Under the pieces are notes generated by a model, which was not told the DNA's origin, did no database searches, and saw only the letters and a program-made list of their open reading frames with translations. The translations under genes and the position numbers were made by a program. 64,000 nt of DNA from Chionoecetes opilio (lineage: Eukaryota > Arthropoda > Malacostraca > Decapoda > Majidae). The DNA is taken from NCBI GenBank assembly GCA_016584305.1, contig JACEEZ010011991.1:560001-624000 (forward strand), written 5' to 3'. Shown here in pieces: positions 1 to 26,500 of this stretch (within the stretch, counting starts at the first letter, position 1; every line of letters begins with the position of its first letter).

Positions 1-436
1 AGGAATACTATAGCAATCCTGTGGGACTTCTAATGCCCTCCCATGACTCCTGTAGGATGCGTGAAGGAGCGAAGAGGCCTGTCAAGGACTCTGAAGGATT
101 GTATACCAAGCGAAGGATATTTAAAAAAAATAGTTCTTCCATCTCCCATTTCCTCCTCCTCCTCCTCTCCTCCCTTCCTTGTCCCACCTCCTTCCTTCTA
201 CTCCCCCCATTCCTCCTCCTCTCCCCTTCTTCCTTCTCCCCCTCCCACCTTCTTCCTCCGCCTATCATATTTATACGATAATTATAAATTATCTATACGG
301 GTTTGATTGAGAGAGGGTTTACTCTATTCCCTTCTCCTGGCATCAAATATCAGGCAGTAAGCAGCAAGGGGGCACAAATTTTTACCTCGTTAAAAAAATA
401 GACTATAGGTAAAATACACCCACACATCCACACGTT

Positions 437-660
437 GGGTACTCCATAGTGTAATGGGTAGCACGCTCGGCTCACAACGGAGAAGGCCCGGGTTCGATCC
501 CCGGTCGGAGCGAAGACAGACGGGCAGTCTTCTCAAAACCCGAGCCCCTGTCCACCCAGCAGTGAGTGGGTACCGGGTGTTAGCCGGGGGTTTGTGACCC
601 GCCTCCCGGGGTGGTGGCTTCGGCCAACACTAACCACTAAGGAAGAATGATAAAATAAAT
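437..660 (+). mobile_element. tRNA-Val-derived SINE
   Basis: The head at 437-512 has A box TAGTGTAATGGGTAGCACG, B box GGTTCGATCCC and a loop CTCACAA giving anticodon CAC. The body (ACCCAGCAGTGAGTGGGTAC...) matches 15851-16165. Confidence 0.8.
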
Positions 661-714
661 GTTGCTATGGAGACGGGGCCATACGAGCGTTGGTCAGGCC
701 CTGTAAAATACAAC

Positions 715-12990
<12,276 letters not shown>

Positions 12991-13015
12991 CGCAGGTGTG
13001 ACTTTAAACTACAGG

Positions 13016-13410
13016 CTACAGGCTACACTACAGGCTTCAGGCTATAATTTATACACTACAGGCTACAGGCTATAATTTATACACTACAGGTTACAGAGTA
13101 CAGGCTATAATTTATACAATACAGGCTACACTACAAGCTACAGACAACAGGCTACACTACAGCCCTCAACAGTACATAGCAGCAACACCTAAGAACATAA
13201 GAACATAATGAAGCTACAAGAAGCAACGCAGGTGTGACTCTAAACTACAGGCTACAGGCTACAGGCAACACTACAGGCTACAGGCTACACAACAGGCTAT
13301 ATATGCTACACTACAGCAGGCTACAGGTTACACTACAGGCTACAGTCTACACTACAGGCTACAGGCTATACTACAGGCTACAGGCTACAGGCTACACTAC
13401 AGCCCTCAAC
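13016..13410. repeat. ACAGGCTACACT-type tandem repeat
   Basis: Irregular 6-18-bp units (CTACAGGCTACA), split by a short CR1 tail at 13191-13215; the 13145-13200 segment recurs at 13390-13445. Confidence 0.85.
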
Positions 13411-13704
13411 AGTACATAGCAGCAACACCTAAGAACATAAGAAAATAAGGAAGCTACAAGGCCGTGAGACCTACACGTGGTAGTTCCTGTTACTATAATT
13501 AATACTAGCCTACCTACATCCACCTTTCATCCCCATCCATGAAATTATCCATCCTCCTAATTTTAAAGCTCCCTAACCTCCTTTTAAACCTGCCTCGTTG
13601 TACTGAAAGGATTGGCAAATACTTCGTGGGATCAACACTAATACTTAGAGTCGAAGGAAACCTGTTCAAATCTAATCATGTTTACAGAGATAAGGTTTGA
13701 CGCT

Positions 13705-13968
13705 TACCGTAGATAACACTATAGTTGCCAGTCACTTGCCACTGCACTAATGTCGCCAGGCACAATATATATTACGAATTTCAGCATCACTACAAACTTA
13801 TATATGTGCCACTGAAGAGGCATGCACAGTAGTTTATATTATGTACATCACACTACATGTCTTAAGTGGCACATAGAAGTCTGTAGTGATGCCAAAATTC
13901 GTAATATATTGTGCCTGGCGACATTAGTGCAGTGGCGAGTGACTGGCGACTATAGTGTTATCTACGGG
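13705..13968. mobile_element. hairpin MITE family C
   Basis: Complete copy between scribble and GARS; a tRNA-like sequence follows directly. Confidence 0.8.
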
Positions 13969-14038
13969 ATTCGAGCCCATGGACGGTGCCTGGGTACACA
14001 CAATATATCTACTCCACCACAGAGCTACCCTGAGAGCC
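13966..14038 (-). mobile_element. tRNA-like sequence (possible SINE head)
   Basis: On the minus strand TAGCTCTGTGGTGGAGTAG resembles an A box and GGGCTCGAATCCC a B box. Acceptor stem pairing is poor and no CCA-type discriminator is clear. Confidence 0.35.
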
Positions 14039-14140
14039 ACTATACGATAGGTTGACGTCATGGATGCAAGGAAAACCAGCATGATAGCATATATTAACGA
14101 TCACACAGCAATCCCCATGCCTAGTAGAGCATTATCAATA

Positions 14141-14354
14141 TTAACCCCTTGAGACCCAGATCTTTCCTTTGCTATATGAAATCGTCTGTTGTCGAACCAT
14201 AAAACTACGAAAAAGTAACTAAATATACCAAATTAGTTAGTAGACAGGGATACTAAACAGCTCATATCTACATAATATTGCTTGTATTCACTAAAAATTG
14301 TCTAATGATACCCAAATTACAATGCAAATTACGCTCTGGGCGTGAAGGGGCTAA
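14141..14354. mobile_element. piggyBac-like MITE
   Basis: TTAACCCCTTGAGACCCAGA at the left, CGTGAAGGGGCTAA at the right. Confidence 0.75.
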
Positions 14355-14493
14355 GATAGTCATTCATAAGATGTGTCCCTTTAAAAAGTTCCCTTTAAAA
14401 AGCGCCAATACACCGCTGGCAACCCTGTGTAGCCAGGCAGCGCGCCCTCCCGTCAACCTCGCCAACCTTGCACTCTCACTTTCCAACGTAGTA

Positions 14494-14663
14494 TTAACCC
14501 CTTGAGGCCCAGAACATGATTTCCATTGTAATTTGGGTATCACTAGGCGATTTTTAGTGAATATAAGCAACATTTTATAGATATGACCTGCTTAGTATCC
14601 TTGTCCTTTGCTAATTTGGTTTATTTAGTTACTTTTCGAAATGTTATGGCGTGAAGGGGTTAA
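14494..14663. mobile_element. piggyBac-like MITE, shortened
   Basis: Both TTAA ends are present but ~40 bp are missing near the right end. Confidence 0.7.
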
Positions 14664-14838
14664 GACTGGATAAATTCATGGATGGGGATGAAAGGTGGAT
14701 GTAGGTAGTGTTAAGTGACAGGAACTACCTCGTGTAGGTCTCGCGGCCTCTTGTAGCTTCCTTATGTTCTTATGATAATGAAATCACTCATCAACACAAA
14801 GTAACTATGATAAATACATGAAGGAATCAACAAACTGC

Positions 14839-15101
14839 TACCGTAGATAACACTATAGTCGCCAGTAACTCGCCACTGCACTAATGTCGCCAGGCACAAT
14901 GTATTACGAATTTTAGCATCATTACAGACGTTTTATGTGCCACTGAAGACATGTAGTGTGATGTACATAATATAAACTACTGTGCATGCCTCTTCAGTGA
15001 CACATAAAAAGTCTGTAGTGATGCTAAAATTCGTAATATATTGTGCCTGGCGACATTAGTGCAGTGGCAAGTGACTGGCGACTATAGTGTTATCTACGGT
15101 A
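14839..15101. mobile_element. hairpin MITE family C
   Basis: Complete copy downstream of GARS. Confidence 0.8.
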
Positions 15102-15238
15102 CATGGGGGAATAATTGAGACCAGCAGGCGAGTGATCTTCATTTATTACAACTATTTCTTGTTCTAATTCAGTGGTAAAAAGTCTTCGGAAATACTAGTA
15201 CCAATATTTTCTACACCCGTGGATTACATTCTAAATAC

Positions 15239-15409
<171 letters not shown>

Positions 15410-15650
15410 AAAAAAGAAAAATAGTATAAGATTTGACGTTTGACTGGATAATACAACAACATTATTAACTTGACAACCACAGCCTACCACAATTTGTAAA
15501 CATAAAACACAACAGACACAATAAATTAACAAACACACTCTCTCTCTCTCTCTCTCACTCTCACTCCCCAGCCTGCCGTTTACCTCCCAACTCTACGAAA
15601 GACTCACTAATGATAGCAGCAATTCCTTTCCCTCTAGCTCCTCAACATAA

Positions 15651-15758
15651 CTATTTAGTTGTTTCTTGGGCTGTGAAGAGAGGCCATTTGTCTGTCACAT
15701 CTTTCCACAGCATTTTGCCGTCAGCCAGCTTCTTAATGGTGAGTGGGACGTCGTCAAT
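15651..15758 (-). CDS. GARS1: GARS exon 15 (C-terminus, stop)
   Basis: 35 codons plus [23 protein letters not shown] to FTAQETTK, aligned with the animal GARS C-terminus. Acceptor TTGCCCTCAG. No AATAAA is seen close downstream; the nearest on this strand is near 15142-15147. Confidence 0.95.
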   Translation of the reverse strand: MDDVPLTIKKLADGKMLWKDVTDKWPLFTAQETTK

Positions 15759-18700
15759 CTGAGGGCAAAGCAAAGAGGGGTTTGTTAGATTATATAATTA
15801 TCCTTAACCCCTTGAGACCCAGAACGTAATTTCCATTGTAATATAACCAGCTGGGTACTCCGTGGTGTAGGGGTAGCACGCTCGGTTCACAACCGAGAAG
15901 TCCAGGGTTCGATCCCCGGGCGTTGAGGAAACAGTTGGGCTGTTTCCTTAAAACCCGAGCCCGTCCACCCAGCAGTGAATGGGTACCGGGTGTTAGCCGG
16001 GGGTTTGTAACCCGCCTCCTGGGGTGCTGGCTTCGGCCAACACTATAAGCACTAGCAGACAGCTCTCTAGGGGTAGTCTGAGAGAGAGCTGTCTGGTTAC
16101 AGTGGAGATCCATCTCAGCTGCATCAATAACTGACAAAATTCTTCAAACAAACAAACAAACCAACATTCAACGATTTTAATAAACATAAGCAATATTATA
16201 TAGCAGATATGAACTGTTTAATATCCTTGTCCATTAGCTAATTTGGTATATTGTTACTTTTTCGTAGTTTTATGGCTAATAACAGACAATTTCATACAGC
16301 AAAGGAAAGATCTGGGCGTGAAGGGGATAATGGTATCTGTATAAGCCTATAAGCAACAACTTATATAAGAACATAACATAAGGAAGCTACAAGAGGCTGG
16401 GAGACCTACACGTGGTAGTTCCTGTTACTTAACACTACCTACATCCACCTTTCATCCCCATCCATGAAATTATCCAGCCTCCTTTTCAAGCTCCCTAATG
16501 ACTCCACACTAACTGTCTACTGAGTCCATTCCAATTATTTACCACCCTATTTGTGAACCAGTTTTTCCCGATTTTCTGTAGTGTATGTATGTATTGTATT
16601 ATATGTATATGTATATTATTGTATGTATTTCCCTTTAGTAATAATAATAATAATTTGATTTTCACCCGGAGGCCTACAGGAAACAACAACAACATGACAC
16701 ACAGACACAAGGGAGTGAACTTAACCCCTTCACGCCCAGATCTTTCCTTTGCTATATAAAATTGTCTGTTGTTAGCCATAAAATTACGAAAAGTGACTAA
16801 ATCTACCACATTGACTAGTGGACAAGGATACTAAACAGGTTATATCTATAAAACATTGCTTATATTCACTAAAAATCATCTAATGGTACCCAAATGACAA
16901 GGGAAATTACGTTCTGGGCCTCAAGGGGTTAAGTACTAAAGCAAATAGGAAATACAGTGCCTCCCTCCAGGACCCAAGACTCACCGGCATGCGGACTTGC
17001 TGGGTGGAGTCCCTCTCCCGCACGGTGACGGTGTGGGGCACCTTGTTCACGGTGTCAAAGTCCACGGTGATGCCCAGAGGGATGGCAATCTCGTCGGTGC
17101 GGGCGTACCGACGGCCAATGGACCCGGTAGAGTCATCCACCCTCACTAACAGGTTGAGTTCTGTCAAGGCATCAGCTGAAACAACATAAGAAAAACATAA
17201 GAAAATTAGGAAGCTACAAGAGGCTGGGAGACCTACACGTGGTAATTCCTGTTACTTAACACTACCTACATCCACCTTTCATCCCCATCCATAAAGCTGT
17301 CTAGCCTCCTTTTAAAGCTCCCTAATGACTCCGCACTAACTACCTGTCAACTGAGTCCATTCCAATCATTTACCACCCTATTTGTGAACCAGTTTTTCCC
17401 TATTTTTTTTTTAAATCTACGCTTTTCCAGCTTGAATCTGTTAATGAAGCTACAAACTCCATGTTCTGCCCAATGATCAAGTGCTGCCCCAGTGTAACAG
17501 TCAGTGTAGAGATGGCAAGGAGCACAGGCTGAGAGAGGACACAGGGATGAGAGAGGACACAGGGATGAGAGAGGACACAAGGCTGAGAGAGGACACAGGG
17601 ATGAGAGAGGACACAGGGATGAGAGAGGACACAAGGATGAGAGAGGACACAGGGATGAGAGAGGACACAGGGATGAGAGAGGACACAGGGATGAGAGAGG
17701 ACACAGGGATGAGAGAGGACACAAGGATGAGAGAGGACACAGGGATGAGAGAGGACACAAGGATGAGAGAGGACACAAGGATGAGAGAGGACACAGGGAT
17801 GAGAGAGGACACAAGGATGAGAGAGGACACAGGGATGAGAGAGGACACAGTCATAGAACATAAGAAAATAAGGAAGCTACAAGAGGCCGGGAGACCTACA
17901 TGTGGTAGTTCCTGTTACTGAACACTACCTACATCCACCTTTCATCCCCATCCATGAATTTATCCAGCCTCTTTTTAAAGACCCCAATAGACTCCCCACT
18001 AACTACCTGACGACTGAGTCTATTCCAATCATTCACCACCCTATTTGTGAACCAGTTTCTCCTAATTTCCCTTTTAAATCTACGCTTTTCCAGCTTGAAT
18101 CCGTTACTTCTTGTTCTACCCTGCTTACTAACCTTAAGAACTTTTCCTACATCGCCTATATTGTATCCCTTTATCCACTTAAAAACTTCTGTCAGTCACG
18201 CACCCAGCTGTGTGGTGAAGGGCACAAAGTCCTGCTTGCTGGACAGGGGCAGAACAGACACCTTGATGGGCGCCACCACTGTCGGCAGGGAGAAGAAGGT
18301 GCGCTTGTCATCCTCCTCTCGCATTCTGCACCAAACAGAAGGACAAAATACGGAAAACATTAACCCATTCACGCTTCACGCCCAGATCTTTCCTTTGCTA
18401 TAAAAAAATGTTTGTTGTCGAGCCATAAAATTACGAAAAGTGACTGAATATACCAAATTAGTTAGTGGACAAGGATACTACACAGGTCATATCTATAAAA
18501 TATTGCTTATATTCACAAAAAATTGTCTAATGGTACCCAAATTACAATGGAGATTACGTTCTGGGTCTCAAGGGTTTAAAGTGAAAGAAGGGGAGTGTAT
18601 AAAAGGTGGTAGGGAAACTGAGGACGAATCAGGAACATAAGAACATAAGAAAATAAGGAAGCTACAAGAGGCCGCGAGACCTACACGAGGTAGTTCCTGA

Positions 18701-21700
18701 ACACTATATATATTATCTACAGTCTATTTTTCTTATTATGGTCAAAATGCAGTCAGGAAGCCACGCCCCCTGCCTCCCCTTCTATTCTACGGGGCAGCTG
18801 ATTGGTGCATTCCTCGTATCATCACCACCAATCACAATATCTTCATTACTTAACAGTGGCGTGACCACTGGACAGAGCAATCTTCACTACAGAGGGATTT
18901 TTTATTTTGTCACCCTCTGTAGTGAAGTATTAGTATTGCTCTGTCCAGTGGTCACGCGCTGTTAAGTAGTGAAGATATTGTGATTGGTCGTGATGATACG
19001 AGGAATGCACCAATCAGCTGCCCCGTAGAATAGAAGGGGAGGCAGGGGGCGTGGCTTCCTGACTGCATTTTGACCATAATAAAAAAAATAGACTATAGAT
19101 AATATACCTAGTGTTCCTGATTCGTCCGGAGTTTCCCTGCCACCTTTTTTACTCATCTGTCTTACATTTTTCAAGGAGAGTGTACATGTAAACATCATCT
19201 CAAAAGGAGAGTGTACATGTAAATATCATCTCAAAAGGAGAGTGTACATGTAAATATCATCTCAAAAGGAGAGTGTACATGTAAATATCATCTCAAAAGG
19301 AGAGTGTACATGTTAATATCACCTCAAAAGGAAAGTGTACATGTAAGTATCATCTCAAGAGGAGAGTGTACATGTAAGTATCATCTCAAAAGGAGAGTGT
19401 ACATGTTAATATCACCTCAAAAGGAGAGTGTACATGTAAATATCACCTCAAGAGGAGAGTGTACATGTAAGTATCATCTCAAAAGGAGAGTGTACATGGA
19501 AGTATCACCTCAAAAGGAGAGTGTACATGTTAATATCACCTCAAAAGGAGTGTACATGTAAGTATCACCTCAAAAGGAGTGTACATGTAAGTATCATCTC
19601 AAAAGGAGAGTGTACATGTAAATATCACCTCAAAAGGAGAGTGTACATGTAAGTATCATCTCAAAAGGAGAGTGTACATGTAAGTATCATCTCAAAAGGA
19701 GAGTGTACATGTAAGTATCACCTCAAAAGGAGAGTGTACATGTAAATATCATCTCAAAAGGAGAGTGTATGTATATCACTCAAGAGTAAGTATATCATCT
19801 CAAAAGGAGAGTGTACATGTAAGTATCATCTCAAAAGGGAGTGTACATGTAATATCATCTCAAAAGGAGAGTGTACATGTAAGTATCATCTCAAAAGGAG
19901 AGTGTACATGTAAATATCACCTCAAAAGGAGAGTGTACATGTAAATATCATCTCAAAAGGAGAGTGTACATGTAAACATCACCTCAAAAGGAGTGTACAT
20001 GTAAATATCATCTCAAAAGGAGAGTGTACATGTAAATATCACCTCAAAAGGAGAGTGTACATGTTAATATCACCTCAAAAGGAGAGTGTACATGTAAACA
20101 TCACCTCAAAAGGAGAATGTACATGTTAATATCACCTCAAGAGGAGAGTGTACATGTAAATATCACCTCAAAAGGAGAGTGTACATGTTAATATCACCTC
20201 AAAAGGAGAGTGTACATGTAAAGCCGTGTTTTTGTCGTCCAAGCATCGTCTTGGTACGAAGACCGTTTTTTCTCGCATTTGAAAACGGATTGGTTTCTGC
20301 GACAAAAACACAACAGGCTTGGTAGGGGCCGAAATAATAATCAGTCCAAAACATTGCAAACAATATCACAAAGCAGTATAACACACATTTCAGCAAGTGT
20401 TATTGGAGTGGTCTTCGTAATCCAAGACGGTGCTTGGACGACAAAAACACGGCTAAAATATCATCTCAACTGCTGAGAAAAACTTCAGTAAACAATATTT
20501 GCACCCTCATGATTACAAATTGCAATGAGTGCAGCTCAGCTCTGACCTGAAGGAATGTTCCAGCAGCGAGTAGAACACCCGACCCACACCGAACGACGGC
20601 TCAATGACACTGGGGGTGATCTCCTCCACATACACCTTCTTCTGCTCCCTCTTGAAGCTGGGCACCATTGCTCTGGTCAGCTTGAGTCCCTTCAGCTCAT
20701 ACTCCCTGCAAGGTGGATGCAAAATGATGGGTATTAATTAATTCCTCCGCGCCCAGATCTTTCCTTGGCTTTAAAAAATTGTATGATGTTGAGCCATAAA
20801 ATTATGAAAAGTTACTGAATATACCAAATGAGTTCGTCAACAAGGATACTAAACAGGTCATATCTATAAAATATTGCTTATAGTCACTAAAAATCGTCTT
20901 GTGATAGCCAAATTATAATACAAACTGATGGGTATTAAAGGTATTCTCATCTTCCTTGGCCTCTCAGGTAGAGTCCCATTGGAGTGACCCCAAGTCTCTG
21001 TGAATAATCAAGCCTGTCTCTGTGAATAATCAAGCAGTGAGGTCAAGCCTGTCTCTGTGAATAAACAAGACTGTCTCTGTGAATAATCAAGCAGTGAGGT
21101 CAAGCCTGTCTCTGTGAATAATCAAGACTGTCTCTGTGAATAATCAAGCATTGAGGTCAAGCCTGTCTCTGAGAATAATCAAGACTGTCTCTGTGAATAA
21201 TCAAGCATTGAGGTCAAGCCTGTCTCTGAGAATAATCAAGACTGTCTCTGTGAATAATCAAGCATTGAGGTCAAGCCTGTCTCTGTGAATAATCAAGACT
21301 GTCTCTGTGAATAATCAAGCATTGAGGTCAAGCCTGTCTCTGTGAATAATCAAGACTGTCTCTGTGAATAATCAAGCATTGAGGTCAAGCCTGTCTCTGT
21401 GAATAATCAAGACTGTCTCTGTGAATAATCAAGCATTGAGGTCAAGCCTGTCTCTGTGAATAATCAAGCCGTGAAGTCAAGCCTGTCTCTGTGAATAAAC
21501 AAGCCGTGAAGTCAAGCCTGTCTCTGTGAATAATCAAGCCGTGAAGTCAAGCCTGTCTCTGTGAATAAACAAGCCGTGAAGTCAAACCTGTCTCTGTGAA
21601 TAATGAAGCCGTGAAGTCAAGCCTGTCTCTGTGAATAATCAAGCAGTGAAGTCAAACCTGTCTCTGTGAATAATGAAGCCGTGAAGTCAAGCCTGTCTCT

Positions 21701-23262
21701 GTGAATAATCAAGCAGTGAAGTCAAACCTGTCTCTGTGAATAATGAAGCCGTGAAGTCAAGCCTGTCTCTGTGAATAATCAAGCAGTGAAGTCAAGCCTG
21801 TCTCTGTGAATAATGAAGCCGTGAAGTCAAGCCTGTCTCTGTGAATAATCAAGCAGTGAAGTCAAACCTGTCTCTGTGAATAATGAAGCCGTGAAGTCAA
21901 GCCTGTCTCTGTGAATAATCAAGCAGTGAAGTCAAACCTGTCTCTGTGAATAATGAAGCCGTGAAGTCAAGCCTGTCTGTGAATAATGAAGCCGTGAAGT
22001 CAAACCTGTCTCTGTGAATAATGAAGCCGTGAAGTCAAGCCTGTCTCTGTGAATAATGAAGCCGTGAAGTCAAGCCTGTCTCTGTGAATAATCAAGCAGT
22101 GAGGTCAAGCCTGTCTCTGTGAATAATCAAGCAGTGAGGTCAAGCCTGTCTCTGTGAATAATCAAGCCGTGAAGTCAAGCCTGTCTCTGTGAATAATCTA
22201 GCCGTGAAGTCAAGCCTGTCTGTGAATAATCAAGTCGTGAAGTCAAGCCTGTCTGTGAATAATCAAGTCGTGAAGTCAAGCCTGTCTGTGAATAATGAAG
22301 CCGTGAAGTCAAGCCTGTCTCTGTGAATAATCAAGCAGTGAGGTCAAGCCTGTCTCTGTGAATAATGAAGCCGTGAAGTCAAGCCTGTCTCTGTGAATAA
22401 TGAAGCCGTGAAGTCAAGCCTGTCTCTGTGAATAATGAAGCCGTGAAGTCAAACCTGTCTCTGTGAATAATGAAGCCGTGAAGTCAAGCCTGTCTCTGTG
22501 AATAATGAAGCCGTGAAGTCAAACCTGTCTCTGTGAATAATGAAGCCGTGAAGTCAAGCCTGTCTCTGTGAATAATCAAGCCGTGAAGTCAAACCTGTCT
22601 CTGTGAATAATGAAGCCGTGAAGTCAAGCCTGTCTCTGTGAATAATGAAGCCGTGAAGTCAAGCCTGTCTCTGTGAATAATCAAGCAGTGAAGTCAAACC
22701 TGTCTCTGTGAATAATGAAGCCGTGAAGTCAAGCCTGTCTCTGTGAATAATGAAGCCGTGAAGTCAAGCCTGTCTGTGAATAATGAAGCCGTGAAGTCAA
22801 GCCTGTCTCTGTGAATAATGAAGCCGTGAAGTCAAACCTGTCTCTGTGAATAATGAAGCCGTGAAGTCAAGCCTGTTTCTGTGCAACACTCACCCACGCT
22901 CAGACAAGGCCTGGTCCATCTGCTCCGCCTGCTCCATGGTGAGGGCCGCCAGAGCCTCCTGAGCAGCCTTGGCGTCCTTCTTGAGGGTCTTGCCGATGAC
23001 GCCCTTGTCTGGTACTGCCACAAGGGAGTCCACCATGACCGGCTCCTTCAGAGGCCGCTCCACACACATGCGGATTCCTGCATAGAAAGTGTAATGAGAA
23101 CATAAGGAAATCAGGAAGCTACAAGAGGCTGGGAGACCTACACGTGGTAGTTCCTGTTACTTAACACTACCTACATCCACCTTTCATCCCCATCCATATT
23201 TCCTTTCTAAATCTACGCTTTTCCAGCTTTAATCCGTAGTAGTCCCTAGTAGTAATAATCCC

Positions 23263-23317
<55 letters not shown>

Positions 23318-23500
23318 AGACTGAACCGAAAAAAAAATATAGCAGACTGACTCGAAAAAATAAAAAAATAAAAATGAGACTGACCCGATCCCTTGGTGTG
23401 TTGGTGGAGGTCATAGGCACTGGCACATATTTCCTTTCTAAATCTACGCTTTTCCAGCTTTAATCCGTAGTCGTCCGTTATGATAGAAAAAAAGAAAGGG

Positions 23501-23586
<86 letters not shown>

Positions 23587-26500
23587 ACGACTGAAAAAAA
23601 ATGATCAGTGACCCGAAAAGAAAAGAAAATTAAATAAATAAGACTGACCGGATCCCTTGGTGTGTTGTTGCAGGTCATAGGCACTGCGGTCGGCACAGCC
23701 CACACACTCTATCCAGCCGTAGGAGGTGAGGCACTCGGCGTCCCAGCAGTCACAGGCGTAATGGGCCATCTCGTTGCTGAGGTGCTGGCGGAACCTCAGC
23801 TTCTTGGGGTTGATGCCGATCCTCACCAGGAACTGCTGGATGCGCGCCATGTAGTAGCCCAGCGTCTCGTTGGCGACCAGGCCCTGCAGCGTCATAAGAA
23901 TAGTGATAGTATAGTATATACAGCTAAGTATTAATTATAATTATCCGACCTTGGGGGGACCGAAGGTAGGTCGGATGATTGGAATAGTCGGATGTTCGGA
24001 TATCTCAGTAACCATAAACGTAAGGACAAAATGGTATAGAACATAAAAGATGCAGCTCTTGAAGGCCAATCCAGTGGTATACGCCAAAGTAAAATTCATG
24101 CATAAATAAAGCCAAAAATCAATGTTTTCTATAAACTAAAAAAACCGAGAAGTAAAATAAATGGCCTAAACAAGACACAATGTGGTGGTGAAAAAAGTCG
24201 GTTGTTTGGACAAGTCGGATGTTTGGAGGTCGGATGTTGGGAATTTGGCTGTAGTATAGTATAGAATAGTATTGCTTATCAGTTCTAAGCCTTAACACCT
24301 TCACACCCAGATCTTTCCTTGGCTATAAAAAAAACTATAGTCCCTGCAACAACAACACAATAGTAATAATAATAATAATCATTCTATTATCGCCCGGAGG
24401 CATACAGACAAACAACAACAACAACAACAAGACAAAGAGTTAACTTAAGTCCTACCGTAGATAACACTATAGTCGCCAGTCACTCGCCACTGCACTAATG
24501 TCGCCAGGCACAATATATTACGAATTTTAGCATCACTACAGACTTTTATGTGCCACTGAAGAGGCATGCACAGTAGTTTATATTATGTACATCACGCTAC
24601 ATGTCTTCAGTGGCACATAAAAGTCTGTAGTGATGCTAGAATTCGTAATATATTGTGCCTGGCGACATTAGTGCAGTGGCGAGTGACTGGCGACTATAGT
24701 GTTATCTACGGTAGAGCAAACAAAAAACACATAATATAGGCAAATTAGGGGACATGGTATCAAAATGCATATAGTAAATAGGGTATACATACATGGACAC
24801 ATACGTGCATACTCTCTTAGGCATTCATACTCAATAGTGGTAGTGCTTATCAGTTCTAAGCCTTAACCCCTTCACGCCCAGATCTTTCCATTGCTATAAA
24901 AAAACGTATGTATGTCAGCCATAAAATTACGAAAAGTAACGGGATATACCTAGTTAGTTAGTGGACAAGGATACTACACAGGTCATATCTATAAAAACAT
25001 TGCATATAGTCACTAAAAATCATCTAATGGGGGTCAAATTACAATGGAAATTACGTTCTGGGCCTCAAGGGGTGAAAGCAGGCGTCACGGATAGATAGAT
25101 AGACCGATGATTGCATACTCAAAATACACCCAAAATGTAGTGCCTTGAAACTCCGTCCACCAATACCCAGGCAATGTCAAGCAGGGTACTATATGACCCT
25201 GATGTCAAGGGTCCATGTCTAGGGTGTAGAATTTTCAAGCTATAGTCTATTTTTTTAACGAGGCGAAAATTCCATTCTATCTTAAGGTCTCATGCTTAAA
25301 ATAATGCCTAAGTTTACTTGATAATATGGTTAACTATGATAAAATACAACTGAAATTTAAAAGAAGCGTAGTATTCCCTTCTCCTGGCATCAAATATCAG
25401 TCAGTAAGCAGCAAGGGGGCACGATTTTTCACATTGTTAAAAAGCACAGAGTATAGTTTATCCTGCGCCGGCCTCATCGTGACACAGGTTCTTATCAACA
25501 CCTTACAACATAGATCTGCTACCACAAATATTTGTTGACAATCATGTCTTGTAAAATTATATCCATGCCTGCGAGAACAAGCAGCAGATGAATTCACACC
25601 ACAGTAAAGTCAGGTGAACAGCCGGTGCTATTTCTACTGATGCAAAGCTCAGATGCTGTACTTGCCAGCACAGTGGCTAACCCTCACACGACAATGCAGA
25701 TGTAAGTGAAGCCAGCTGTGCCAGTGTGTTGCAGTATTTCTGGTTGTTTGGACCTAGTTTTTTTTTATTATTATGGTCAAAATGCAGTAAGGAAGCCACG
25801 CCCCCTGCCTCCCCTTCTATTCTACGGGGCAGCTGATTGGTGCATTCCTCGTATCATCACCACCAATCACAATATCTTCACTACTTAACAGCGGCGTGAC
25901 CACTGGACAGCAATCTTCACTACAGAGGGATTTTTTATTTTGTCACCCTCTGTAGTGAAGATTGCTCTGTCCAGTGGTCACGCGCTGTTAAGTAGTGAAG
26001 ATATTGTGATTGGTAGTGATGATACGAGGAATGCACCAATCAGCTGCCCGTAGAATAGAAGGGGAGGCAGGGGGCGTGGCTTCCTGACTGCATTTTGACC
26101 ATAATAAATAAAATAGACTACAGCTCTCCTTGCCCTCCATGCCTGCCTTGCCACACCCACCACAACACAACACATACAAGCGTGCGGTCACAGCACCTTC
26201 TGTCGCCCTCCCGTGACCTCCTCCAGCGACACCTTGTCTCCGGGAAAAGCGAGCCTCTCTCCCTCGGTAAAACTGGCCATGTGTTGATACCAGCGTGAGG
26301 CATGGACACAGTGGGAGGGAGGGGGCTGCCTGAGGGCCCGCCACAGCCCCACGTCGGCCTGGGAGGGGCAGTGCTCCAACACGTAGCTGCGGCCCCTCAG
26401 GTAGTGGTCCAGGGCCTCCACCTCTGCCGGGGAGCACAGGGACCCCAGGGTCCTCAGGCCACACTGCCCACACAACCAAGGGACAAACACTGGTAAACTC

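Noticed and set aside
437..512. Functional tRNA-Val gene
   Set aside because: Mismatches in the anticodon stem and a SINE body shared with 15851-16165 show a retroposon head.
17347..17921. Open frames of 117-155 codons
   Set aside because: Frames through the 18-bp minisatellite and LINE tail.
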